DNA of 64,000 bases from Emcibacter sp. Lineage in GTDB: Bacteria > Pseudomonadota > Alphaproteobacteria > Sphingomonadales > Emcibacteraceae. Shown piece after piece: positions 44,131-52,394 of the stretch; positions within the stretch are counted from its first letter, which is position 1, and each line of letters begins with the position of its first letter. Under the pieces are notes generated by a model. The model saw nothing but the letters and a program-made list of their open reading frames with translations. It was not told where the DNA came from and did not search any database. The stretch is taken from assembly GCF_963675455.1 (NCBI RefSeq), contig NZ_OY776217.1:124001-188000 (forward strand), given 5' to 3'. The translations under genes were made by a program, and so were the position numbers.

Positions 44131-44829
44131 ATGAACAAGGATCTCAGCAGGAATGCGGAAGGATGGGATGATTCCCATGAAGCCTATCACCAGATTATGG
44201 ACGCCATAGTCACCCAGAAACTGGCACCAAGTCAGAAAGTTTCAGAAAATATCTTTGCAGACCTATTCGGTATCAGCCGATCGATCTCCCGCAACCTTAT
44301 TGAGCAACTGACGGCAAAACATTTCCTGATTTCCGTCTCCCCCCGAGTTACCCAAGTGGCACCCCTGACCCTCATGGAAATCAAGCAAAATTTCATGCTG
44401 CGTAAAATCCTGCTGCCCGAGGCCTTTGCCCTGGCCGCCCCAAAAGTCGATTTTAACGCCCTTTCCCGTCTTGCCGAGGATATCGAAGAAATGCTCCCGA
44501 TCGAGGATGATGAAATCGCTCTCAAGGTGCTTAAAGCCAACAAACGGCTCAATCTTCTGGCTGTGGAAAAGACCGGGTATCCCCTGATGAGTGACTGGAT
44601 AGAACAGCTCGAGGATACCGCCATGCGCATCTACTGGCTTTATATCAAGATCAACAAGTCTTTTTTCTATTCTCAGGAACAGATGGAAATGACCATTTCG
44701 ATCATGAAAAATGACGAGCCGGGCCGCACCCGCCAGATGATGCATGATATTCTGACCCAGACAGAGGACCGGATCCTGAACAGCATCTTTTCCCAGGAAC
44801 AGTTTTATTCCCAAGATCTTAAAATCTGA
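44131..44829 (+). CDS. GntR family transcriptional regulator (FCD/FadR-type)
   Basis: A 232-residue regulator. The N-terminal winged helix is seen in YHQIMDAIVTQKLAPSQKVSENIFADLFGISRSISRNLIEQLTAKHFL; the C-terminal all-helical ligand domain follows (LTLMEIKQNFMLRKILLPEAFALAA). I use ATG 44131, with AAGGGA upstream; GTG 44110 is the alternative. It is divergent from the TonB receptor operon across about 220 bases of AT-rich DNA and probably regulates that operon in response to a D-amino acid or peptide. The ligand is unknown. Confidence 0.87.
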   Translation: MNKDLSRNAEGWDDSHEAYHQIMDAIVTQKLAPSQKVSENIFADLFGISRSISRNLIEQLTAKHFLISVSPRVTQVAPLTLMEIKQNFMLRKILLPEAFALAAPKVDFNALSRLAEDIEEMLPIEDDEIALKVLKANKRLNLLAVEKTGYPLMSDWIEQLEDTAMRIYWLYIKINKSFFYSQEQMEMTISIMKNDEPGRTRQMMHDILTQTEDRILNSIFSQEQFYSQDLKI

Positions 44830-44861
44830 GACGGCAACGAATTGCCGTCCCTGATTTTTTT
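44830..44861 (+). terminator. Rho-independent terminator after the GntR gene
   Basis: A perfect 8-base stem GACGGCAA/TTGCCGTC with loop CGAA, followed by CCTGATTTTTTT, directly after the TGA stop. Confidence 0.9.
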
Positions 44862-44879
44862 CACTACTTCATATTATAT

Positions 44880-46427
44880 TTATGGAGTGTTGCGGACAGG
44901 TTGACCTGGCAGAACTGAGGTATCCAGTTTGCCCTGCTCTACAAGAACGACACCATTCACGATTACATAATCGAAACCGGTTGATGGCCGGGCCGGATGC
45001 TTATAGGTGGCGTTGTCGGTAACCGTTTCGGGATCGAAGATCACGACATCCGCATCGGCTCCCGGCTGCAGGCGGCCCTTTTTCTTCATCTGGGGGATCT
45101 CGTCCTCCAGTATTCTCGCCGGTCCGTAACTGACCCGTTCAATCGCCTCAAGCAATGTCACGGCTTTTTTCTCCCGCAGATACTGTCGCAGGAACCTTGA
45201 ATAGGTTCCGGCACTACGCGGATGACTCCAGGCATTCTCCGGTAGCGGCCATGTATCCTGCGGCAATTCCTTGCCATCCAGGTACCAAGCTACCGCATCA
45301 GACGCTATGACACCTCCGGGAAACAAAACAGATTTATCCAGAAACGCCCGCTGCACAGGGTCACTTTCCTCAAGGAAATGGATGACTGTCGGGGTGAGTG
45401 GCTCTTGCTTCTGCAGCCGGGCGAATTCTTCCTCGCTTAACCTCTCGCCGTTGACATCAAAGTTATGTGCAGCCAGGCCGCCAGTACGCTCATGCCAATG
45501 CTCTCCTCTAAACATAGCGGCGCCGATCAATGTGGAACCTGCTCCGTAGGGATAGGCTTCGGTTGTGATGTTGAGACCCTTCTCCTGTGCCCCCCTGATC
45601 ATGGCACCAATATCATCAATGTCACGCAAGCTGATGGAATTAAGGTGAACAATGTGGGTATGCGCACCTGTACCGGCGGCCGCAGATATGATTTCTGCCA
45701 TACCTTCAAAGGAGCTCTGCGGTTCGATCATGGAGAGATAACGGGCATGGGTAAAGGTAGGCAGGTTATATTCTGCCGCCAGTTCGGTGACGATATAATA
45801 TTCCTTGAAACCGCTTTTGGGTGCATATCCGGTAAGGAAGCCAATACCGATACCGCCTTCATCCATGCCTCGCCGGATCAGCTGTGAAATTTTTTCAAGT
45901 TCCTCTTTCGTAGCCAGATGGGATTGCCAGTTGGGTTTGGAAAAACTCTCTGTAACCCAATTCTGGTCAGCCTGCGGCGTGAGGTTCAACAGAACCGCCA
46001 TGCGCGCAGCTGCCCAGTTGACAGAGGCGCCATAGTTGATGGGCCGGCCTTCCTTGGCCAGTTGATCATAAAAAGCGCCAACCGGCAGAACCCCCTTTTC
46101 CAGCTCAAGGGCAGTCGTAACTCCGTCCAGCGCCTGGATTCGACCCGCGAGTATGCTCTGGCCATGAGCGTGAAAGTCGATGAAGCCAGGACTGACCACC
46201 CGCTCGCTGGCGTCGATCACCTTTTTGGCGTTAATCTTCTTTTTGGTAACCGCGACGATCCGGTTCCCCCTGATGCCCACGTTCCGGACTGCATCCAGCC
46301 CGGAGGCAGGATCAACTACCCGGCCGCCAATAATGGCAATGTCGTACTCCTGCCCCGCCGTCGCGGAAAGCGTGTTACCCCCCACCAGGAGAACAGCATA
46401 TAAAACTAAGTGGTAAATTCGTTTCAT
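44880..46427 (-). CDS. Secreted D-aminoacylase-like amidohydrolase
   Basis: A 515-residue amidohydrolase with a signal peptide (residues 1-24, SATA-GQ). The HxH metal motif is present (SPGFIDFHAHGQS), unlike the relative at 34575. Further family segments are TFTHARYL, HIVHLNSISLRDI, VIASDAVAWYL and the C-terminal ADADVVIFDPETV. It resembles N-acyl-D-amino-acid deacylases, which free D-amino acids from N-acyl or peptide forms. It is divergent from the dadA-ykvI-ridA operon, whose first enzyme would oxidise the D-amino acid released. This suggests a short route from N-acyl-D-amino acid to keto acid. Confidence 0.85.
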   Translation of the reverse strand: MKRIYHLVLYAVLLVGGNTLSATAGQEYDIAIIGGRVVDPASGLDAVRNVGIRGNRIVAVTKKKINAKKVIDASERVVSPGFIDFHAHGQSILAGRIQALDGVTTALELEKGVLPVGAFYDQLAKEGRPINYGASVNWAAARMAVLLNLTPQADQNWVTESFSKPNWQSHLATKEELEKISQLIRRGMDEGGIGIGFLTGYAPKSGFKEYYIVTELAAEYNLPTFTHARYLSMIEPQSSFEGMAEIISAAAGTGAHTHIVHLNSISLRDIDDIGAMIRGAQEKGLNITTEAYPYGAGSTLIGAAMFRGEHWHERTGGLAAHNFDVNGERLSEEEFARLQKQEPLTPTVIHFLEESDPVQRAFLDKSVLFPGGVIASDAVAWYLDGKELPQDTWPLPENAWSHPRSAGTYSRFLRQYLREKKAVTLLEAIERVSYGPARILEDEIPQMKKKGRLQPGADADVVIFDPETVTDNATYKHPARPSTGFDYVIVNGVVLVEQGKLDTSVLPGQPVRNTP

Positions 46428-46627
46428 TGTAAAGGTCCTTTCCGCCCATTCATAACAGCCTCAGGATCGCGCAGGCGCAATATACCCTGCAACGAACTTC
46501 CTCGTGGATTGAAATGTACTTGACGCATGTTTAATTCGGAAATATATTCTTATAATAATATTTTTTACGTTTTGAATATATATATCCCTAAATTAATATT
46601 TGCAAGACACTTCTGGATAGGCCCAAA

Positions 46628-47911
46628 ATGAAAGTCGTCATAATTGGCGCCGGTTTACAAGGCGTGACCACCGCATATTTTCTGTCCAAAGCCGGACATG
46701 ATGTCACAGTGCTCGAACGTCGGGAAACGTCTGGGCAGGAAACCAGCTTCGCGAACGGGGGAATTTTGACGCCCAGCATGTCCGATCCCTGGAATGCACC
46801 GGGCTGTTGGAAAGAAATGCTAACGACCATCGGACAGGAGGATAGCCCCCTGTTGATCCGCCCGAAGGCCCTGCCCGGCATGATCGGCTGGGGGATGAAG
46901 TTTCTGGCCAACTCCAATCCGAAAACTTATCTGAACACTACGTTCAATAACTTCATTCTGGCCCAATACTCCGTTCAAATAATGCACTCGATCAGAGCAG
47001 AGACGGGTATCCAATATGATTCTTCCACCCGAGGGACTCTCAAGCTCTACTCGGACCCCGAGCTCATGACAAGAAAGAGCGTGCTTCTGGAACAGGTTTC
47101 AGAGCGGGGACTTCGTTTCCAAAAGCTGTCCAGAGAGCAAGTCATCAGCCGGGAACCGGCGCTGGCAATCGGTGCAGGCAGACTGGCCGGTGGATTTTTC
47201 TTTCCCGACGATGAAAGTGGCGATGCCTTCATGTTCTGCCAGGCGCTGATGGAGGAAACCCGGCGTCTGGGCGTCAAATATATCTTCAACTGCACGGTTA
47301 ACTCTCTGGTGACGTCAAACCACCAACTCCTGAAAGTGATAACAAACAAGGAAGACCACACTCCGGACGGCGTCATCCTGGCTACCGGAACCTTTGGTGG
47401 ACAGCTCGCCCGACAGCTTGGAACCAGGCTCCCCATACAACCGGTTAAAGGGTATTCCCTGACTCTGCCCGTCGAAGGCAAGAACATCGTTCCGAAGCTG
47501 CCGGTTGTAGATGACGGCCTGCACGCTGCGATTACCCCCCTGGGCGACAGGATTCGCGTTGCCGGCACCGCAGAATTCGCCGGATTTGATCAAACGCTGT
47601 CCAACGCGAGGATCGAGAATTTAAGAGACATTTTAGCCACTGTTTATCCCCACCTCGACGACCGCGTACATCGTGATAAGGGAGAAGCCTGGTGCGGCTT
47701 CCGGCCAATGTCTGCAGATGGCCTACCCCTGATCGGAAAGCTCGGGTCCATGGAAAATGTCTACATCAATGCAGGCCACGGCCCATTGGGATGGACTATG
47801 GCTGCCGGAAGCGCCCGGCTGCTGTCGGACATGATCACTGGCCGGGAAACAGAGATCGATCTTTCCCCCTACTCCCCCGACCGGCACAAAAACAGAAGGA
47901 AAATTATATAA
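46628..47911 (+). CDS. dadA: D-amino acid dehydrogenase, DadA-like
   Basis: A 427-residue FAD protein of the DAO family. FAD-binding motif VVIIGAGLQGVTTAYFLSKAG at residues 3-23, then ERRETSGQETSFANGGIL. The C-terminal block GFRPMSADGLPLIGK and NAGHGPLGWTMAAGSARLL is characteristic of DadA. It oxidises D-amino acids to imino acids, passing electrons to the respiratory chain from the inner face of the membrane. Its stop TAA overlaps the next ATG by one base, so the transporter is translationally coupled. The ribosome site is weak. No dadX-type racemase is next to it. Confidence 0.9.
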   Translation: MKVVIIGAGLQGVTTAYFLSKAGHDVTVLERRETSGQETSFANGGILTPSMSDPWNAPGCWKEMLTTIGQEDSPLLIRPKALPGMIGWGMKFLANSNPKTYLNTTFNNFILAQYSVQIMHSIRAETGIQYDSSTRGTLKLYSDPELMTRKSVLLEQVSERGLRFQKLSREQVISREPALAIGAGRLAGGFFFPDDESGDAFMFCQALMEETRRLGVKYIFNCTVNSLVTSNHQLLKVITNKEDHTPDGVILATGTFGGQLARQLGTRLPIQPVKGYSLTLPVEGKNIVPKLPVVDDGLHAAITPLGDRIRVAGTAEFAGFDQTLSNARIENLRDILATVYPHLDDRVHRDKGEAWCGFRPMSADGLPLIGKLGSMENVYINAGHGPLGWTMAAGSARLLSDMITGRETEIDLSPYSPDRHKNRRKII

Positions 47912-49044
47912 TGCGCCAGATCTTCTATCAATTTATGCTGCCCGGGCTGGTCTTCCAGTCGGTTGTGATCGGCGGCGGCTACGCCACAGGTCGGGAACTG
48001 GTGGAGTTTTTCCTGACCAACGGTCCCCTCGGTGGCTTACTCGGCCTTGTGGTAACAACTGTCTTGTGGAGCCTAATCCTTCTACTCACATTCGAACTGG
48101 CACGAATGACCGGAGCTCTGGACTATCGGGCCTTTTTTCGTCACCTTCTCGGTCGTTTCTGGTTCCTGTATGAAATCCCCTTTTTCCTGCTGGCCTTTCT
48201 GATCCTGTCGGTGCTGGGATCAGCTGCCGGTAATATCGTGTCTCAAAGCCTCGGCCTCCCGGAACTGTTCGGGATTGTCGGGCTAATGGCGGCAATCGCC
48301 TGGCTCTCGTTCCAGAAAAGTACCATTATCGAGAAGCTTATGGCCGGTTGGGCCTTCGTGCTTTACATTGCCTATAGCGTCCTGATCATCTGGGGTGCCA
48401 CCGCCTTTCACGAGGAGATCTTCGCCAACTTCAGCGCTGCACCGCCACCGGGAAACTGGTTTGAAAACGGTTTTAAATATGCCACCTACAACATCGCCGC
48501 CATTCCCGCCGTTTTATTTGCGCTGGGACATCTGGAAAACCGGAAACAGGCGTTCGGAGCCGGGCTCCTCGGTGGACCACTGGCCATACTCCCGGCCGTG
48601 TTTCTGTTTATCGTTATGGTGGCTTTTTATCCGGATATCAACTCCACCGCCGTTCCACTGACCCACATTCTGGGCAAACTTGATGTCCCCTGGTTCAGCC
48701 TGGTCTTTCAGATCGTTATTTTTGGCACCTTCATCCAAACCGGTACCGCCCTCATTCACATGCTGAATGAGCGCATCGATCACACACTGCAAGAGCAGAA
48801 CAAAAAAATGCCCCAAAACCTGCGTCCGGTTATCGCTCTTGCAGTCAGTGGCGCAGCGGTCTTCCTGGCCGCAAAGGTAGGTATAATCGATCTGATTGCA
48901 CAAGGTTATGGCCTTCTGACCTGGGGTTTTCTGGCCGCCTATATAGTTCCGATCATGACGGTCGGCGCTTACAAGATTTTTCTGTTTTCGGAAAACGACT
49001 TTCCTGTAACTCAACAATTGGAGAAGATTAAAAATGACGATTGA
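47911..49044 (+). CDS. YkvI-like membrane transporter
   Basis: A 377-residue protein with about ten membrane helices. The N-terminal VVIGGGYATGRELVEFF resembles the glycine-rich first helix of YkvI-family proteins (APC/LeuT-like fold). Later helices include GLVVTTVLWSLILLLTFEL, LLAFLILSVLGSAAGNIV and AIPAVLFALGHLENR. Start ATG 47911 overlaps the dadA stop, and AAGGA lies in front. It probably imports D-amino acids or small peptides for DadA. The substrate is inferred from context. Its end overlaps the RidA-like gene by 11 bases. Confidence 0.82.
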   Translation: MRQIFYQFMLPGLVFQSVVIGGGYATGRELVEFFLTNGPLGGLLGLVVTTVLWSLILLLTFELARMTGALDYRAFFRHLLGRFWFLYEIPFFLLAFLILSVLGSAAGNIVSQSLGLPELFGIVGLMAAIAWLSFQKSTIIEKLMAGWAFVLYIAYSVLIIWGATAFHEEIFANFSAAPPPGNWFENGFKYATYNIAAIPAVLFALGHLENRKQAFGAGLLGGPLAILPAVFLFIVMVAFYPDINSTAVPLTHILGKLDVPWFSLVFQIVIFGTFIQTGTALIHMLNERIDHTLQEQNKKMPQNLRPVIALAVSGAAVFLAAKVGIIDLIAQGYGLLTWGFLAAYIVPIMTVGAYKIFLFSENDFPVTQQLEKIKNDD

Positions 49045-49426
49045 ACGCCTGGGGAATCCGCCTGTCCTGACGGACGGAACCAAAGTCCCCCTGTCCCCTG
49101 CTGTTCGTGTGGGAGACTATATCTATCTTTCCGGCGTGTTACCCATGCGGCCGGAAGGGGGATTCTCGGAAGATGATATTGAGGCCCAGACCCGCCAGTG
49201 TATCGCGAACATAAAGCAGGTACTGGAAAGTGCCGGCGCTTCCCTGGAGAACGTCTTCAAGACAACGATCTGGCTGGTCCGCAAGGAGGATTTTCCGCGC
49301 TTTAACGCCATCTATGCCGAGGCCTTCGGCGCCCATCCACCGGTCAGGTCCACCGTTTGCTCCGAACTTATGGTTCCGGGCGCCCTGGTAGAGATTGAAG
49401 CAATCGCCCAAGCATCAGAAAAATAA
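49034..49426 (+). CDS. RidA/YjgF family protein
   Basis: A 130-residue Rid-family protein (YIYLSGVLPMRPEGG, QTRQCIANIKQVLESAGASLENVFKTTIWL, VEIEAIAQ). True RidA proteins speed hydrolysis of imino acids, the product of DadA, so the operon order makes sense. However, where Escherichia coli RidA has its catalytic Arg105, simple alignment puts Leu (SELMVPGALVEIEAIA), so this is probably a different Rid subfamily whose activity is not assured. The gene begins inside the transporter gene, with GGAGAAG upstream. Confidence 0.85.
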   Translation: MTIERLGNPPVLTDGTKVPLSPAVRVGDYIYLSGVLPMRPEGGFSEDDIEAQTRQCIANIKQVLESAGASLENVFKTTIWLVRKEDFPRFNAIYAEAFGAHPPVRSTVCSELMVPGALVEIEAIAQASEK

Positions 49427-49443
49427 AAAGAATAATAAAAATC

Positions 49444-49474
49444 AGTAGGTTTTGCACAATGTGCAAAACCTACT
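49444..49474. terminator. 31-base palindrome, probable bidirectional terminator
   Basis: Arms AGTAGGTTTTGCACA and TGTGCAAAACCTACT are perfectly complementary around a single central base. It lies between convergent genes and includes the stop codon of the regulator at 49470. On the minus strand it is followed by a T-rich stretch (GATTTTTATTATTC), which suits a terminator for that gene. Confidence 0.7.
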
Positions 49475-50051
49475 CCGCTGACAGCGTAACCCCAAGCACC
49501 CTGGCGGGTTTCTTGCCGACAGCGACCAGCAGATGTCCCATGGCACTGTCAAAATACATGCTGTCGCCCGTATCCAGGACCACCGGCGCATAATGCTCCA
49601 GCAAAACCTTGACCGTCCCTTCAAGCACATAAATATAATCTTCGCCGGCATGACGGATCATCTGGCTTTCTGTTTCTTCCCCGTCGCGGATGTTAACGTC
49701 CACGATCATGGGGATCATGCCTTTCTTTGAAATCATGTTGCAAAGATAACGGCTGGTGTAGGTATCAGAGGAAACCGTCTCGCCGTCTCCCTTTCGGGTA
49801 ACGGTCATGCGCGCCATTGGTTGGCTGCTCGTCGCCCCTTCCTTTTCACTCAGGAGATCGCTGATATCAATTTCCAGCCCCCTGCAGATACTGACAACTT
49901 TATCAAACCCCGGGGAGATCACGTCGTTTTCAATTTTGGAAAGAGTAGACTGGGCGATTGAAGTCAATTCGCTGAGCCTGGTCAGGTTCATATTTCTGTC
50001 TTGGCGGAACTTGCGAATTTTTTCTCCAAGCTTCAGCTTTTTCTTTTCCAT
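49470..50051 (-). CDS. XRE-type regulator with cupin domain
   Basis: A 193-residue regulator. The helix-turn-helix is at about residues 8-60 (LGEKIRKFRQDRNMNLTRLSELTSIAQSTLSKIENDVISPGFDKVVSICRGL) and a C-terminal cupin at 115-185 (ESQMIRHAGEDYIYVLEGTVKVLLEH, GDSMYFDSAMGHLL). Such proteins often control amino-acid catabolism and bind the substrate in the cupin. I choose ATG 50051, which starts just before the DNA-binding domain; the longer GTG reading at 50126 adds a stretch with CLNC. It is convergent with the dadA operon and downstream of the VanX-fusion gene. Confidence 0.85.
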   Translation of the reverse strand: MEKKKLKLGEKIRKFRQDRNMNLTRLSELTSIAQSTLSKIENDVISPGFDKVVSICRGLEIDISDLLSEKEGATSSQPMARMTVTRKGDGETVSSDTYTSRYLCNMISKKGMIPMIVDVNIRDGEETESQMIRHAGEDYIYVLEGTVKVLLEHYAPVVLDTGDSMYFDSAMGHLLVAVGKKPARVLGVTLSAE

Positions 50052-50185
50052 ATCTGATTGAATCCGTTTGCAGTTCAGGCACTCCCTACCTAGCATAACA
50101 GGCTCAGAAATAAAACGGATATTCACAATATGACCAGAAGTTTACAATAGTGATAATCCACATTGAATGACTTCAGACTTTCCGG

Positions 50186-52339
50186 TCAATTTCTGGAAAT
50201 ATCTGAGAACTTTTTGTTCTGAATAGAATACTTTTTCCATTCCACATGGTCAAAATGCCACCATTCCCAGGGGTAAATTTCAAAATCATTGCTCTCCATG
50301 GCCTGGCGCAACAAATCCTTATGCCAACGTTCCAAATCTGTACCACCAATATATTTTGGCGTGGACCGTACCCAAAATTCATCATAGCGGCCCGGCATGG
50401 TCACTACCTTACCGGTTTTCAACTCAAATAACGTCAAATCTATAGCCGATCCCCGGTTATGGCGGGAGCCATGTGCTGGATTAGCCACATAGATGTGAGA
50501 CTCTTCCGGCGTCGCATCCCAAAACATCTTTGTCGCAAACCAGGGCCGATAGCCGTCATGAATCAACAGGCCATACCCTCTCTCTCTGAGCCAGTCATGG
50601 GCTTTTTTCAGAGCCATAGCCCCCGGACGCTGGAGAAAAGCGCGCGCTTCATCATAAACCGGAACACCAAGAAAATTATTGCTTCCCGCATACCTGATGT
50701 CCAATTTCAGGCGCGGGTCAAGCGAGGAGAGCTCAACGAGTTCTGACGCCCTGAATTTTCTCTCCTCCCGAGGAGGTCGTGCTGCAAGCGCACCTTTTTT
50801 CAGGTTATCGCTTACCCTGATACCAGCATGAATATCAGCTTCAATTTCCGCCCCAAAGTCGCGGCGCTCGTAGGTTTTACCTTGGAAGAAGATTCCAATA
50901 ACCCGACCGGTTTCATTCCGCTCAAAAGACATTTTTTCGCCAGAATAATAACGTCCCTCACCGACGCGCAGTGTCGTTTCATCCAGTTGTTTTAGCGGCA
51001 AATAGCGAACCCAATCCAGACGCGCATATGGCTTGCCATCCCATTCATAGATCCGGATATAGTCCTCCGGGCTTCCATATTCACCGACAAGCCCGGCCAA
51101 GACGCAAGAGACCGGTTCTGGTTTCTTCCATTCCGAACGTTGATAACTCACCTCGCCCAAACGTACCCAATTACCTTTTGGATCAATAGCTACATCCGCT
51201 GAAAAATTGCGAGCATCATCCAGATACCAGTTCCCGACTTTTTGCCGCACTTCAGAAGTCACTGAAGCCGTCTCAAGAAACAATTTCCCCCAAAGAGAGC
51301 GTAGTATAAGGCTGTTTCCCCCGTTTTGGTAATAGCCCGCAACACGGGACAGGGTTTTTGCGGCGATCTCTTCCGTTCGAAGGTATCGCGGTAGCGGTTT
51401 CCCCTCCTCGGCAGCCGCCAACAACCTCTCTGCATATTTTGCGAGACGCTGACTCACCGGCGTCTTGTGCAGATTGGCCAGAACAGCCACTCCGTTGCCT
51501 GCTGGCGCATTCAGATAGATATCCACTGAATGGCCCGCGAGGGATCCGGAATAGGAAACAGGGCCCGGCAGATCTCCCGCATCAGGAAAATGGCAATTCC
51601 TGTCTTCCGACGCAAGCGCCTGAAGCAATACTCCGAGATCCCGGGCGGAACTATAGAAAGTCCGGGATGCCTTCTCAGCAGCCATCTTGCGAGACACCAC
51701 AACGTCCTCATTTTCGTAGGAAGTATAGTGCCCTTCCACAAACCTGTCCGGAAGTTGCCCGGTCACTCTGCCGCTCCCGGACATACCAAGGCATTTGAAC
51801 AGCCTTTCATGCACAAGTTCCTCAAGAGATTGACCAGTCACCCTCTCGTGTATGCTACCCAGAACAGGAGCTACTGCGGGTGGGATCGGTTTCCCGACAG
51901 CATCTCCTGCCAGGTGCTTCGGAAGAAGCCGTAGGGTAACAGGCAGTTGGTTGAGGTTAGAGTCCTTTATTTCCGGGAAATAGTGCGCTACCGAGGCGGC
52001 CAGATCCCGTTCCTCCTGCCCGACCATTTGGAGAAACAAAACCTCTGCCAACAAGTCACCGGCTGTCCCAAGGAGAAAAACTTCCTGCCCTGCGGTTTCG
52101 CGCTGCCCGTCGGGCCCGGACGATATACTACCCCGCCAGATAACCCTACCGCCGCGAACCAACACCGCAGACAAGTGCGGTATTTTTTTGGCTGCCTGTT
52201 CAAATCTTACGGCATCAGCAAATGCTTCAACCAAAGTCTCTTGTGGATAACTTTCAGGCCCGGCACTTGCTTGCCCCATTCCCACAAACGTCATAGCCAC
52301 GAGACACACCATGACCCTGCTTCGCTGTCTGAACCGCAT
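50186..52339 (-). CDS. Degenerate beta-lactamase-like domain fused to a VanX-type D-Ala-D-Ala dipeptidase
   Basis: A 717-residue secreted protein (signal peptide residues 1-26). Residues 30-320 follow the beta-lactamase fold (LSAVLVRGGRVIWRG, LGSIHERVTGQSLEELVHERLFKCLGM), but the SxxK site reads LLGTAGDLL and no YxN is found, so this half seems inactive. Residues 320-500 form a beta-rich linker. Residues 530-703 are a complete VanX/DdpX-like domain: DIRYAGSNNFLG, R598 in DGYRPW, zinc ligands H627 and D634 (SRHNRGSAIDL), catalytic E692 and ligand H695 (EWWHFD). It should release D-alanine from D-Ala-D-Ala. Start ATG 52339 has AAGGGGAA upstream. Confidence 0.88.
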   Translation of the reverse strand: MRFRQRSRVMVCLVAMTFVGMGQASAGPESYPQETLVEAFADAVRFEQAAKKIPHLSAVLVRGGRVIWRGSISSGPDGQRETAGQEVFLLGTAGDLLAEVLFLQMVGQEERDLAASVAHYFPEIKDSNLNQLPVTLRLLPKHLAGDAVGKPIPPAVAPVLGSIHERVTGQSLEELVHERLFKCLGMSGSGRVTGQLPDRFVEGHYTSYENEDVVVSRKMAAEKASRTFYSSARDLGVLLQALASEDRNCHFPDAGDLPGPVSYSGSLAGHSVDIYLNAPAGNGVAVLANLHKTPVSQRLAKYAERLLAAAEEGKPLPRYLRTEEIAAKTLSRVAGYYQNGGNSLILRSLWGKLFLETASVTSEVRQKVGNWYLDDARNFSADVAIDPKGNWVRLGEVSYQRSEWKKPEPVSCVLAGLVGEYGSPEDYIRIYEWDGKPYARLDWVRYLPLKQLDETTLRVGEGRYYSGEKMSFERNETGRVIGIFFQGKTYERRDFGAEIEADIHAGIRVSDNLKKGALAARPPREERKFRASELVELSSLDPRLKLDIRYAGSNNFLGVPVYDEARAFLQRPGAMALKKAHDWLRERGYGLLIHDGYRPWFATKMFWDATPEESHIYVANPAHGSRHNRGSAIDLTLFELKTGKVVTMPGRYDEFWVRSTPKYIGGTDLERWHKDLLRQAMESNDFEIYPWEWWHFDHVEWKKYSIQNKKFSDISRN

Positions 52340-52394
52340 ATAATTTCCCCTTTTTGGTGCCCTTGTTGTTGCGGTGCTGCGACTGTGCACCAAT

